A stretch of 64,000 nt of DNA from Fasciolopsis buskii (GCA_008360955.1 LUCM01007482.1:123009-187008), one strand, 5' to 3'; shown: positions 24,264-36,739, numbered from the stretch's first letter. The notes: generated by a model not told the origin, from the letters alone. Numbers and translations are program-made.

Positions 24264-24430
24264 GCTCTGAAACGGCTACTCAACCTGGACGCTTACCACA
24301 GTGTGTCAAAGCGACTGCACGCCTCAAAGACTATCTACTAAACAAGCCCCACCACGTGCATTATCTTGGTGGACGTCCTCCCACAAAACCACCAGCACGA
24401 AGGCAAATCCCGCGCTCTAGATCGGCATAA
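24264..24430 (+). CDS. Possible terminal exon, unrecognised
   Basis: After a TACTAG acceptor-like site, the frame reads SETATQPGRLPQCVKATARL, then DYLLNKPHHVHYLGG and RPPTKPPARRQIPRS before a TAA stop. The basic, proline-rich C-terminus and lack of simple-sequence bias suggest coding. No family or partner exon is recognised. Confidence 0.25.
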
Positions 24431-24744
24431 CTGCCCACTGAAATTCAGTCTAACGTAGATCGCAAAACTCTAATTCTAAATCAACCACAAATGGGGTACA
24501 AGGTATAAGGGATTTTGCTCACCAATATCTGTGGCGGAGACGAGACATTTCACACGCAAGATTTCCAGTTCCATTTAACTGAATAATTGGTCACGAATTG
24601 CGAATGTAAAGGGGAGTTCTAAGATCGTCCAACTGAGTTGTATTTCCGCCATTTGATCAAAGGCTCGAGATATGGTCTCCTAAATGACCCCTTTACATAA
24701 GTTTTGGACAGCGAATAGTATCATGACCACCATCCAACTTGACT

Positions 24745-25996
24745 GACAACCGATTAGGTAGATGATGATATTGGAAAAGAGAGCACATATATGATGAACG
24801 CTATTTTCCTTTTGATCTACCTCGTTCATTGTTTTCCTCCACCGTGGTTCTGATGTCACGTGATCTTTACATAGATTTGTCCTACATATCCAGTCAGTAG
24901 CAGAGACATGAACAGACAAAAGTTCCCGAAAGCATGAGACCATTTTCGCATCTATTGTTTCCCATCAGGCGTGCTTACCCGTTACTATTTTGTTAATTTT
25001 CAAGATTCGGCATGCAACTTGCATTCGGAGCGTCTAAGTTTTGGCCATTTGTTTGAAGCATGAGTGTAGTAGAGTCGGCATCCCTCTCCTAGGGCCCAAC
25101 AGATAGGGAGAAGGCACCGGGAACTTTGAATGTGAATAGAGTGGCACAGAACTACAGAAGATCACATTAGTTACGGATTAAATGACAGAGGAGTATCGGA
25201 TACTTATATCTGATGACCAGAAATCCAATCATCTACCTATTTTTGATTGAGCCTGCAAAGCCGCCGTTCTATAGGTTGCTACTGCCTACCGCACACGCAA
25301 TAACCAGTGGTCACTGCCGTATTCTCAAAAGTGGATTACAGATGCATTCGTACTCATGCCATTCAACCAAGAGTCTAGTGTATCTAATTATGTATCATAT
25401 ATATATATATATATATAAATGTAGGAAAGAGAAAGAATGTTGACACCTCGGTTTTACTTCTCTTGTGTAGTTTATGCAGACTATAAATCCCAGGCATCCA
25501 GGAGACCAGCTGACCACGTTCCTACAAAACCGAAGGTGAGCAATCCATCTTGACCCAGTTTCCCTCTAGTCATGCACAACGGTTTCTCCGTGCGACGCGT
25601 TTTTTTGTTCCCTTTGCTCCCTAATTTTATTGAACCTGAACTGATCTACAATCCACTGCTTGGATGAACAGTCGATTTAGGAAAATACTAATAAATTCAC
25701 CCATTTCCTACTTTCTGGTGTACAGAATTCCACCGAAAGGAGTAACTTCCGAACATTCATCGGTTACAATTAAGACGCTGATGATCACGTCTACATGGCC
25801 ATTGTGGCGATGGAAGCTAGTGTGGTCGGGATCAGACGACCATAATCCGTGCTGATTGTTTCAGCCAGCCACACCGGAAGTCCACGCTAATTGCGGAAGT
25901 ATTAGCTCAAATAAGTGCCTATCTCGAGAGAACTCTCATCACTTTTAATGCAGTGATGATAAAAAAAAGAAAGCATCAAACAATAAGGACTAGGAT
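24745..25996 (+). repeat. 1,252-bp near-identical direct repeat, copy C
   Basis: It aligns gap-free with 30,868-32,119 at a constant offset of 6,123. Four substitutions were seen by eye (copy-C positions 24,757, 25,273, 25,280 and 25,287), about 0.3 percent. Both copies carry a (TA)10 run of equal length (25,398-25,417 here). No protein motif, terminal inverted repeat, target-site duplication or tRNA-type promoter was recognised. The strand is arbitrary. It could be a segmental duplication or an undescribed non-autonomous element. Confidence 0.95.
25398..25417. repeat. (TA)10 microsatellite in copy C
   Basis: Twenty bases of alternating T and A, identical in length to the run at 31,521-31,540 in copy D. 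Confidence 0.9.
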
Positions 25997-26297
25997 CCTG
26001 ATGGCCAAAACCAAATTAATGTCACTGTAGCAAGACAATAGGATTTCCATTGATTTGTAAATAGAAACCTGGTGTGGAAAGAGAAAATTTATGTCCAAAT
26101 GGAGTGAAATCTGATGAGTTTTGTTATTGTGGTTGTTGTTATTGTTGTTACTGGTGGGTTTAATTGAAAGTTCTCTCGGTGTCTGCTGAGTCGCTCTGCA
26201 TCGAAATTTTACATTGTACTATTGATAGTTAATGACACTCATAGACCCTGTGTAACTGCATATTTACCACTACGGACTGCAGAATATATAAACCCAA

Positions 26298-26309
26298 CCC
26301 CCCCCCCCC
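26298..26309. repeat. Poly-C run (12 nt)
   Basis: Homopolymer C tract, shortly upstream of the exon-like segment at 26,472. Confidence 0.9.
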
Positions 26310-26471
26310 AACGCACATACATACAAAATAGAAGCAATGTACGCAAACAAGCACACTAACAAAATAGAACACAGATCACGAAAATCCAACTGCCCAGTGG
26401 AGGGCAACAAGAACCAATACCGATGGAAAACCCATAAGGATCGGATAAGATCAACCAGCCGATCACTTCAG

Positions 26472-26607
26472 CGTCAATGCACACATGTCGGCCACCACGA
26501 GTCAGTCAGCTACGAAGCGGAGCATTCACGATCCAATGTTCGTTGCCATTCCGGCCATGCAATTCACAAGAAAACAATGTGCACTTGCCACGGACAATTG
26601 TACATGG
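26472..26607 (+). CDS. Possible host exon, unrecognised
   Basis: The segment starts after CACTTCAG and ends at a strong donor, ATGG followed by GTAAGT (26,608). The frame reads VNAHMSATTSQSATKRS, then IHDPMFVAIPAM and QFTRKQCALATDNCTW, ending in phase 0. An ATG at 26,482 could be the initiation codon of a first coding exon. An alternative, more polar frame (26,337-26,615) is also open across it. No family is recognised. Confidence 0.3.
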
Positions 26608-26609
26608 GT

Positions 26610-29600
26610 AAGTGACTAAAACTCTAGAGTGGTTCACAGAACTGCGTATTTTTTCACTTGTATTTGTATCTTGCAGTTTTTTTGTATTGGGAGCTAATGA
26701 AGCGCATTAAAAGTTAAATCTATTTGGTATACGTTTTCCCGTACTTTTGGTCAAAGTTTTCGTTGTCAAAGAGCATAAATCCTGGTAAATAAATTTCGAT
26801 CCTCCTAGCTGCATGCAACGCATGGGAGAAAAAACTGAAGATTTCGTGTTAAATTTGCGTAATTGCCTTTTTTAAAAAGGAGCTGTTCGTAAGTGCTGCA
26901 TGGATCACCTTCTTTTTTTTACGATGGTCGCCTTCGATTCTATGACGAAATTTCTGCCTAGACGTGAACTAATAAACTGGTATCGGAAGAGAGATTTCAA
27001 TTGATTCCGTCCTTAATTCACCTTTGCAGGCTTCCTGTAACATCGTACGTCCATTTCTGGTCCAGGTTTGCTACTTCAGTATTGAATCCAATGCACCCTC
27101 ACTAGTACCAAAATGTATATCGGATATAATCTATGCTCGGTTGACTGTATTTCGAACTGTACCCTTTAAGCACCAACCTCAGATCACCCGATCAAATTTC
27201 ACTTTTATCAGGGTTCATCAGTGGTGCATATCCTCATTCGCACCCATGGTTTGAACACAGACTTTCCAAATGGATGACTTGTGTGTTTCCACTGAACCAT
27301 CAACTTCGTTCAAGGCTAATCAGAATTGTCGAGCTATGTTTGTTCAAGTATCGTCTTCAGTGACGACCAGCATTGTCCGACAGCCTGGAAGGAAGGCATG
27401 GAACATGTCACGTTAACTCCGATCAAATACCTCCCAAGAATTCAGATACCTTGAAGAAAATGTGAACAAACTTAATTGCTTAATTCGGAATAACAAGGAC
27501 GGAAATTGGTGGTACTGGCATGAATTCCATTTGGTAAGCCCGGGTTCAAGTTCTGGGGTCTGTTGAAGATATGCACGTTGTTGAGCTCTGATAAGAGTAG
27601 AACCCGAGTCTGGTTCTCCCCGAGTGTGTGGTTGACCGGATGATCTGAGGTTTGTGCGTGAATGGTAGAATCTAAAGGGCGATCAACAAAGCATATAAAA
27701 CACCAATTCCACACAACATTGGCAAGAAATTGCGAGATCTACCTAGTAAGCACTCTAATTCTGGTATCTGATTTAATTGCTACTTTATTGATCGACTGGC
27801 TCTAGGCTAACATAAACCGAGCAGCTAGGCCACGCTACAAGGTACTTTAGGATAGCGATAGTGTTTAGTTCGTTTTTCCACACGATCGGCACGTGAGTCC
27901 GGTGAAATGGATCTTTCCTATAAATTCTATGGGCTCATTTGACTGGAAGAGGCTGGCATACCCCACTATGGACCTTGGAGTGACACCCAATCAAAAACAC
28001 TTGCAGCTCGTCGTTTTTTTTTGGTGTAACGTAATCAGCGGAAGAGTTTCATTACTAATCAGGGACAATCTATACATTGTTGATGTATTCAAGACAAGTG
28101 AATTACAAGGTCCCCTTGAGTCTAATTTCATGTTCACACGCTATGCAAAATACTGCGACCTTTTCGTGTTATTCCTCGGGTTACCAAACTGGTTCCGCGT
28201 ATGACACACTACCCTGCAGAGATAACATCCGATTCATTTCCTATTTACTCCTGAGACAGAAGTAATAAGGATTAACAGGTGAACCCTCTATTCAATAAGA
28301 ACATAATATATTTTTCGACTTTGTTTCCTGCTTGGAATCAACACCTCAACACCTACGGTACACCTGCGTAGACCACGTGGTCAACGTCAGGGGTTTCGGG
28401 CAGGGATATAACAGGTTTAAATCTGTTAGCATTGTACATGATGAAAATAATCTCACGTGAGTCTCAGGGAACTTATGAGCACTGTAGCTATGGATTTCAT
28501 CGGACAAGTTACGAGAAAAATGGACGGTAAGTAGCCATTTGTTTTTCGGCTGATCGACGTACTAGGATTGATTTCAAACCTGCTCGGGTGGTACTTTGCG
28601 CACAAAACACGTTTTATTCATATATGATTGTTGGTAATAGATGAGCTAGTAAACAGCAGATCACATCCTGTTTTATTTCAAATTATCGAATAAACATTAG
28701 GCAGATTTGTCAATCAGTTTATCGCACCAGGCTAGCTATTGAAATATATCACAATAAGATTTTAAATCAACTGGTTTATGCGCCGGATGGCATCCTCATT
28801 GTTAGAAAATCAGCAATTTAAGGATAAGATTGGTGAGGGGACAGGTAGATGATGTAAACAGCACCAACATTAAGCCGACTCATGCGGACACAATCTGTGT
28901 GCAGTGATCTGCGAACTCGTTTCTGGTGTACTCCAATCAAAGGAAGCTGAGCAACTGGACCGTGACCGATGTCATGAAGTTTTCATTTTTCAGGCAATCC
29001 CTGGTCGTCTGGGGCAAATCGAATACAGAAACAGTGGAAAATATTGTCAGAAAGCCATACAGAGTTCAATTTTGTTGTTGTCATTGTTTGGTGTCATTAC
29101 TGTTGCTACTGTTATTACTGCTCACCTAGTTCTAAATCAAGGCCAGAAGATGAAATGAGAAAGTTACTGTAGACTAATCTGGTGAAGTGTTGGGCTTGCA
29201 TCTCTTACTTCGGATGCGGTGCATTTGCTAGTCTCTGTTCATAAAAGATTTTGTGCATATGGATAGTGTGATAGCAGAGTAATGTGACAGCTTAGAATCT
29301 GATGTGTCATTTCTAGCGTGTGCGTGACAGGGCAATGAAAGCCATTGTTTTGATGGAATCCACAAGGAGTTTCCGACCCGAATACGCTACCGAGTGCGTC
29401 CAAGTAGGCTGGATGCGACAGCAAAAGTATTTCCGAGTTTCCTGCTTTTCTGTGAACAGAACAGTAAATGACAATGTCACAAATGTGTTTGCACAGAAAC
29501 GTTCTACTGCAAAGTTTAGTCGTTCAAGAAAGCCATTCAATTTTATTTAGGCGTGGCACAATTCTATCAACTACTTCAATCGGTTGCATTGAGCGGGCTG

Positions 29601-30345
29601 TGGCTAAATAAAAGGGAATCATGTAACCAATGCTGGCATTAGTGGAGCCCGGAGCCCTTAACTGAAGAGCCATGCGTTTGAGCCCCATGGCGGGCGCCAC
29701 ACCCGCTGTGGTCAGTCGGCCAAGTCGGTGGTTTCTCATTGAAATTCACAAGTCTGAATCCGTCCATTTCTGGCCAACATCTTCACTTGGCACTTTTACT
29801 TTAGCCGCGAATCTCTTCCTGAAAGGGGTGCACACTGTGGTCACATAGTTCAAAAAAGTAAATAATTAAAATTAGAGGTAAAAGTGTTTTAATCGCCAAT
29901 GGATGTCGCTCAACACAGAGTTACTCATGGTTGTTCGCTGCTGGCGAATCGGAGGACTGGAAACTACAGAGATTAGATGCACACGATCAAACGTGGGAGG
30001 CTACAAGTAAGAAATGCGATGTCAGAATTCGGAAAGATAATACAACAAGCAAATAAATAACAGGCAGCAACTTGAGGTGCCAGTACCCGAACTCCTCATG
30101 CTGCTAGTGCTTGTAATATTGCTGCTTCCACTGCAACTATCCCAATAGTAAAAAACAATAACTTTTACTGCCACAACAAATAATATTGCTACTATTTCTT
30201 ACTGATACTATCATAACCAGTACCAATAATTCTACCAATGCTTTAAATTCTATTACTACCACTATTACTGAATGGACTATGCAGCAAACGATTATAACAA
30301 AGTAGTTAATCGTGGTTAGCAGTGGGAGATTATATAATTCAAGTG
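26610..30345. other. No recognisable gene; possible SINE relic and trinucleotide-rich tracts
   Basis: At 27,500-27,580 the plus strand has CCCGGGTTCAAGTTCTGG, which resembles a tRNA B box, with an A-box-like TGGTACTGGC upstream; this may be an old SINE. A GTT/ACT-rich tract lies at 29,070-29,130 and a degenerate ACT/ATT-type tract at 30,120-30,290. The open frames 28,904-29,158 and 29,320-29,550 follow acceptor-like sites but are not recognised. Confidence 0.35.
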
Positions 30346-30349
30346 ACCA

Positions 30350-30520
30350 ATAACAGTGTGATATCAACGCTGATTTAGCCATTATGAAATCATAGAAGTA
30401 CTGTACGGCTGTTTCGCTCTTGTTTGGAATCGTCAGCAGTGCATATCCACGACAATCGAAATATCATGCGGACCCGCAAACAGACTGTGAGTCGAACGCC
30501 AGATGGTTTAACAAAAATCA
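30350..30520 (-). repeat. SINE-like repeat, family C, copy 1
   Basis: The block GATATCAACGCTGATTTA (plus) through TACTGTACGGCTGTTTCGC and GCATATCCACGACAATC aligns with 58,290-58,470. By eye about two-thirds to three-quarters of positions match, in the same orientation. In the other copy the minus strand carries a tRNA-like B box; here it is degraded. A trinucleotide-rich tract lies just upstream. Confidence 0.6.
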
Positions 30521-30867
30521 ATATTATAAGGCCCCATATTCGTCCTTGGATTTCGCAAACCATAGAACTTCAACGCACCAGGCTCTCAACTGCGGTGCTG
30601 ATGAAGCAGATGGTTACAACTATGAAGAGCATTCGTTATCCTATTTGTTCAACATTAATTAGAATACCAATGACAAGAGAACTGAAGAATCCAGGAATGT
30701 CTGGTTAGCTGGAAGATTTCCATCAGAAAAAAGGCAGTATCATAGTTGAAGCCTTCTTTATTCGAATCGTGGTAATCTACCTTTCGGAAAATATCTTGAA
30801 TTCCCCTGATAAGTTAAAGATAAGATGAAATAAAAACAAACAACAGAATGGATCTTAGAAGCCTCAG

Positions 30868-32119
30868 GACAACCGATTAAGTAGATGATGATATTGGAAA
30901 AGAGAGCACATATATGATGAACGCTATTTTCCTTTTGATCTACCTCGTTCATTGTTTTCCTCCACCGTGGTTCTGATGTCACGTGATCTTTACATAGATT
31001 TGTCCTACATATCCAGTCAGTAGCAGAGACATGAACAGACAAAAGTTCCCGAAAGCATGAGACCATTTTCGCATCTATTGTTTCCCATCAGGCGTGCTTA
31101 CCCGTTACTATTTTGTTAATTTTCAAGATTCGGCATGCAACTTGCATTCGGAGCGTCTAAGTTTTGGCCATTTGTTTGAAGCATGAGTGTAGTAGAGTCG
31201 GCATCCCTCTCCTAGGGCCCAACAGATAGGGAGAAGGCACCGGGAACTTTGAATGTGAATAGAGTGGCACAGAACTACAGAAGATCACATTAGTTACGGA
31301 TTAAATGACAGAGGAGTATCGGATACTTATATCTGATGACCAGAAATCCAATCATCTACCTATTTTTGATTGAGCCTGCAAAGCCGCCGTTCTATGGGTT
31401 GCCACTGCCCACCGCACACGCAATAACCAGTGGTCACTGCCGTATTCTCAAAAGTGGATTACAGATGCATTCGTACTCATGCCATTCAACCAAGAGTCTA
31501 GTGTATCTAATTATGTATCATATATATATATATATATATAAATGTAGGAAAGAGAAAGAATGTTGACACCTCGGTTTTACTTCTCTTGTGTAGTTTATGC
31601 AGACTATAAATCCCAGGCATCCAGGAGACCAGCTGACCACGTTCCTACAAAACCGAAGGTGAGCAATCCATCTTGACCCAGTTTCCCTCTAGTCATGCAC
31701 AACGGTTTCTCCGTGCGACGCGTTTTTTTGTTCCCTTTGCTCCCTAATTTTATTGAACCTGAACTGATCTACAATCCACTGCTTGGATGAACAGTCGATT
31801 TAGGAAAATACTAATAAATTCACCCATTTCCTACTTTCTGGTGTACAGAATTCCACCGAAAGGAGTAACTTCCGAACATTCATCGGTTACAATTAAGACG
31901 CTGATGATCACGTCTACATGGCCATTGTGGCGATGGAAGCTAGTGTGGTCGGGATCAGACGACCATAATCCGTGCTGATTGTTTCAGCCAGCCACACCGG
32001 AAGTCCACGCTAATTGCGGAAGTATTAGCTCAAATAAGTGCCTATCTCGAGAGAACTCTCATCACTTTTAATGCAGTGATGATAAAAAAAAGAAAGCATC
32101 AAACAATAAGGACTAGGAT
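30868..32119 (+). repeat. 1,252-bp near-identical direct repeat, copy D
   Basis: Partner of 24,745-25,996, same orientation, start-to-start distance 6,123. The flanks differ completely on both sides: left ...GAAGCCTCAG against ...CCAACTTGACT, right GTTGATTT against CCTGATGG. The borders are therefore sharp. It contains a (TA)10 run at 31,521-31,540. Confidence 0.95.
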
Positions 32120-32719
32120 GTTGATTTGATTCAAATTTTTCCTTACGTATTACATTTTGAGTATGTTAGAAGCATTAAAACATGCGTATTCTGCTCCACT
32201 TTTGTCTTGCGCAATATAAATTTTAGATACAATTGTGCAGTCCTTATTGGTGCTTGAGAAGTTCCACTCCCGCACTTCTGTGACAGTTGTGTCAGTTATG
32301 ACGGTCAACAAATTGGTTCTGTGAATATCAAAGCCAATATCTAATCCCATACATGTGCGCTAGGAGGAAGAATCCTAACCTGAGATGGTTCGTTACAATG
32401 TCATAAGTGCCTGCAGTCATCGCTTCGTGACCTGGCACGTGAAGCTGCGTCAGACGATGAAGAAACCTAAGGGCGGGAATAAAATTTAAAAGTTAATAGC
32501 TACATGATGTCTGATCTTGAAACTCCAGTGTTTCATAAATGGGTAACAATTCACCTCAAAATTTGTCAACGGGCGCTGTCTGGTAATAACTTCCCATGCC
32601 CATTTTCATCCAACTTAAATATACTATTACTGATAATAATAATACTACTAAAGTATTCAGTTGCTTTTCATTTGTAGAACTACTAGTGTACCATATTTCA
32701 TGGAAGATTCTCGGTCAGC

Positions 32720-32840
32720 AGAAGGCTTTCGGATTAAGGAGCGACTTACGATGGTCGGAGTCGAACTCGTAACTTTCAAGTCCAAACAACACTATGTCGA
32801 CCGCTTGACCACCATGTGAATTGCGAGCATAAAAGTGCTC
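32720..32840 (-). repeat. tRNA-derived SINE-like remnant
   Basis: The minus strand has an A-box-like TGGTGGTCAAGCGGT (about 32,800-32,814) and a B-box-like GAGTTCGACTCC (about 32,756-32,767). The spacing suits a Pol III internal promoter. The sequence does not fold into a full cloverleaf by eye, because the T-arm and anticodon stem are weak, so a SINE relic is more likely than a tRNA gene. Confidence 0.5.
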
Positions 32841-33359
32841 GTAAAAATGGGTACACCACAGTGTAGAAAGTCCAGCCTCGGTTGGTAAAATTCGAGGTTC
32901 CCAGCCCAAAAGTCACTTACCGTAACGTGATTGCGAACCACACTATGAACTGTGAGCCAATTTCCGAAATTCTTTAATCTTCTAAGTGCAATCTTTTAGA
33001 TACATTTATTTCAGAAGTAAAAATGGAAAACTTAAATGATGCGTTCACCAGCGATTTCAAGAATCCATTTATCGATAGTCCAAACATTACCCAGTGATTG
33101 AAACACTGGTTTCGCCGCAATCAGTGTGACTCCGGAAGCTGTGTTCCGAAATAGGTTCTACCTCAAGTGTTCCGTAGCAAATGATTCTGTTCAACTTAGG
33201 CGTTGTGCACGTGTTGTGACGCCTGTACTGGCACAATTATTCAGAGATCAGATAACGTTGCACCTGTGTCCGAAAAGGCAAAATTCAAATGTTGTTCAAT
33301 TGTTTGTAATTATGTAGCAATAAATGTATTCCAAAGATTGCTTCAATGACTATGAAATT

Positions 33360-33485
33360 ATTTCGTAGCGTCCAGGGTAGTGGAATAGTGTTTCAAATTG
33401 AATGTGGCGAGTTCAAATCCCACAGCAGCCCATGGAAATTTCCATTTGGTAGCCTTCAACTGGCAATGATTCCTTTCCTGAAAAT
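33360..33485 (+). repeat. tRNA-derived SINE, family A, plus-strand copy
   Basis: TAGCGTCCAGGGTAGTGG resembles an A box, and GAGTTCAAATCCCAC (around 33,410-33,422) is a good B box. The following body (TTTGGTAGCCTTCAACTGGC and TTCCTTTCCTGAAA) aligns with the minus-strand copies at 58,980-59,125 and 15,395-15,560. Three copies with the same order of promoter and body define a family. Confidence 0.65.
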
Positions 33486-33784
33486 GCTGCAATATCATTC
33501 TAGAAGAGTTGAAAATGAAATAATAACATTATCCGACAGGTTTCTAGAATCTCAACTGCCGGTCACAAAATTATACCCTAGTCTCCATACTTGATAAGTG
33601 CTTAAATATTGTTAGAGATAATTTGCTGTTCCAATACACCCAGTCACCATGAGTTCGGGAACGGAATGGTAACCGATTAAATAAAAGTCAATAAAAAGCC
33701 ACCATCAGGTTTTTTATAACCTGCTTTAAGCATGTGTGCATGAGAAGAGGCATAAAACGTAGCCAATACTATCTAGCACACAGG

Positions 33785-33995
33785 TGGGGCGGGTAGCCGG
33801 TAGCCATGAGCCTGAAGCTTGGATTGACATATATCAACATAGGGTTACACTAAGTCGGATGTGATAACAGGCCTGCGTTCGCAAACTACCATTTGCCACC
33901 AGTGTTCATCGGAGTTGGGATTTGCACTAAACGCGTTCTCAGAGAGACAGACGCTTAATCCACTTGATTAGCGCCGTTCAAATCATATCATCACC
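33785..33995 (-). repeat. tRNA-derived SINE, family B, copy 1
   Basis: On the minus strand, TAATCAAGTGGATTAAGCG (A-box region) and GTGCAAATCCCAACTCC (B-box region) are separated by about 30 nt. They align with AAGGTTAAGCATCTCTCG and AAGGTTTCGAATCCCA at 55,775-55,865. The tail runs toward 33,785 without a clear poly-A. Confidence 0.55.
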
Positions 33996-34369
33996 AAAAG
34001 TGACCTACAGAAACCCTAGGTACCACTTCAAGCTTTATGGCTACTGTAAGGGTAGTGGATTTTGATTCGGCTTATTCATTACTTTGGTCAGTGACCACAA
34101 TGTCTGCGGCGACGTCGCATCGATTACATCAATGGATAACCTGAGTCGATGAATAGCACTGGACCAACTCAGCCAGTAGAAGAACCGACCGATGAGTGTT
34201 TATCCTGGACGACCAGTACAATCGATTCGATTTTGATTAATAAACAAACTTAGGATTTTTTCGATTTGGTTTTTCTCACTAGAGTTAGCAGGAAGAGTCG
34301 ATAGCGATCGAGCAATAGAATTGGTCGAAGATTTATGACCAGAGTAAAGCAGAAGTCTTCTTCCCTCTT

Positions 34370-34530
34370 CGACGTTTCAAAACAACAATAATTTCCGGTT
34401 TCCCCTTCCCTATGTAGTGGGCCCTAGCGGCTGTGGGTATGCTTCTTGCAATACAATCATGTATGGTCGATGTAATAAAAAAACATTTAGTTTGAACATC
34501 AAACATGCAAGCTGTCCTTCCAAGCCCCAA
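34370..34530 (+). repeat. Dispersed repeat family R, copy 1
   Basis: TTTCCCCTTCCCTATG, TAGTGGGCCCTAGCGGCTGTG and ATGTATGGTCGATGTAATAA align with 49,510-49,620 (TTTCCCCGCATAGTGGGCC and onward). The minus-strand 160-codon open frame 34,410-34,892 overlaps it and owes its last 20 or so codons to this repeat. Confidence 0.55.
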
Positions 34531-35430
34531 GCTGCAAGGACAAAATTTAATAAAGATGCCAGAATAACGTGAGAATATCCGGAGTGTTGCAATGCAGGCG
34601 GACTAAAGTCCGGACAAAGGAAAGGTGAACAAATCAAAACAGCCGTACTTTGCAAGTCAGATCCTAACGTTTTTGTCATAAACTTCCAGTTAACCACCGA
34701 GTACATGGCGTCCAAGTAGAGAATTAGGGTATTTTCCCTATTCAAAAGAGTCGGGTGTAAAACAAATGACAACTTCATTGTCTGGCTCCCGGGCCCGTGA
34801 AAACTCAGTGTGGAACAAGGATTGAACAAGACAAACCTTTGTACGCATGATTTGATTGATATGTAGTCAACAGACGAACCCTTCGTCGACATTTGGATTG
34901 CATCTGCCCCTATTGGTTAGTAGTAGCTATGCGTTTTTGCCAATAATAAGGACAAACATTTAAGTGACACTACAGACAGATTAAATTTCACCAGGTGTTC
35001 GGTAACGGAACAAGAAGATCAGTAATGCTGATGAGTTTATGATCGGAGTTTATACTCTGGGAAAAAGGAAAACTATGGAATTTACGAAAAACAGATTAAT
35101 TCTTTCAACGTTAGCCTTGTTTTCATACTTTATGAAACCCAACCGTCATTACCGGCATTTTGCAAAACAAACTAATTGGAAATAACTGAAAATTGAAAAC
35201 TTAAGTCCCCCTCCTTTGTCGTGGCCACCTGAGTGACAGTCCAATGAAGTGGCCAGATTGTCTTCGTTACTCTTCCTTAGGGTGAAGCGGTCTGCGTGTG
35301 CGTGTGAGACAGATTAGTGTCTACTTAACATGTGATCAGTGGGACCAGAATTTCACTACCCATACATCTATTTGCGGGCAGAACGAGTCTGGTTACGTAT
35401 GGGCACTGTCAGAATTGTTGAATTAGATTG
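34531..35430. other. No recognisable gene
   Basis: The minus frame 34,410-34,892 (160 codons) is the only long opening. It runs through repeat family R and has no recognisable domain. Nothing else was seen. Confidence 0.4.
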
Positions 35431-35437
35431 AATCCTC

Positions 35438-35728
35438 ATGTCCATGCTTTCGTTCCGGTGGGGTCGGGGCAAAAGCCGGACAAGGAAAGATGTGTTAATC
35501 TTTGTTAAAAATAACAGTCTTTCTCAGAACTTTGCGGTGAGTAATTCAGCGCAAATGTTTTGTATATTTACGACAGTGCATGAGCCGCACAACAAAAACC
35601 TTTGTTTAAGTGAAATCGGATCTCCCCCGATACCACCAGCTTGGCTGTTCATTGTTTGTCTTGAGTTGCTCAGGCTTGATCAGGGGCCGTTGGGCTGTTT
35701 TATCGCGGCCAAAATCGTTTGTGGTTGA
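35438..35728 (+). pseudogene. CR1-like endonuclease fragment
   Basis: The 96-codon frame reads RTRKDVLIFVKNNSLSQNF, then MFCIFTTVHEP and ELLRLDQGPLG. This fits the middle of CR1-type endonucleases (usual: GGGVLIFV...L...., ..C..T.., Y.SP, L..L). The conserved YRSP and GDFN motifs are degraded or lost. No RT follows, so this is a solitary 5' scrap. Confidence 0.5.
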
Positions 35729-36640
35729 GGTTATTGATGGATATTTCGGACCTGGGTTGATATTCACACCTTAGAGATATATTTCGTTATGACATATTGT
35801 ACCCGTATACCAATGGTTAGTGAATAACGGCACTAATGAGTGAACACATTGCGAATCATACAAAATCGCGGTCTCAGAGCAGTAAAGCTCCAAAACTAAC
35901 AGCGGTTTCCAGAATACTGTGAGCATGTTAAATTTTTGTTTTAACCTATTTTACACCTTCAGAATAGCGTCTTCTTTATTGCGGACCACTTTTGCTGGTA
36001 TTCACATCATGTCGGCCATAAATGAATGAGAGCGATATGGCATCAGGAAGAAGCGTTTGGGTGTCATGTAGTGTGCTGTTTGCGGGAAATTCGCACCATA
36101 GAAGCATAGGGTTCGTTGCTCGCAGCTGGACAGTTCGAGTAAGGGAGTTATAGGACCGTCGACTATAATCGCTTCGGGAGAATCCTGGGAAGTATCTCAC
36201 GAAATTGAGTCATAGCCGGAAGGTTTTCCACAGTTACCCAGGTAGGAGTTACCCAGCAATTCTGTCTCTCCGACATCGTAATCTGATGTCTCACGTAAGT
36301 GAATGTTAACAGTATCACCATAAGTTTAGTTCCAAGCATGCAGTTGCCAGAAGTATCGACAGACCGAGAAGGTATGGCAGATGTTTATGAGTAATTTCGC
36401 ATTGTCTCTTGCTAGTCGCATTGAGCTGTTGCCAGTTTACCCCATCTCCAGAGAAATCTGAAGGATCATTGATAAAATCTCATTTGAAGGTCTTTGTGCA
36501 TTTGCGCTTAATTGGCACACAACGATGAGGCGTTTTGCAAGCTTGTAGTGCTCATTTGCCGAAACTACGTCGTGACTCGCGGGCGTTGTTGCGAATGCCA
36601 ACTACATGCCCATCAGTTCCCTTAGAGCACGGTACACAGA
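35729..36640. other. No recognisable gene
   Basis: One unrecognised 74-codon minus frame (35,976-36,200). This stretch probably includes the 5' side of the transposase remnant that starts near 36,650, but no terminal repeat was found. Confidence 0.35.
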
Positions 36641-36739
36641 TGTAAATGAGAATTGAAGACGCCGTTAAAGGACAACTGATGTATGTGGACAGCCTTTCAG
36701 ATGTGAAACTGCAGTCGAATTTTATGGAACGACCATATT

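Noticed and set aside
24680..24943. Minus-strand open frame shared by both 1.25-kb repeats as a protein gene
   Set aside because: It is repeated at 30,758-31,066 only because the DNA is duplicated; the C-terminal ends diverge at the repeat border and no domain is seen.
32720..32840. Genuine tRNA gene
   Set aside because: A and B boxes are present but the cloverleaf arms do not pair well; better explained as a SINE relic.
34410..34892. 160-codon minus-strand open frame as a gene
   Set aside because: Its end is made of dispersed repeat family R and the rest has no known domain.
35021..35080. Hammerhead ribozyme core (CTGATGAG followed by GAAA)
   Set aside because: The two conserved boxes occur, but the intervening and flanking stems do not pair by eye.
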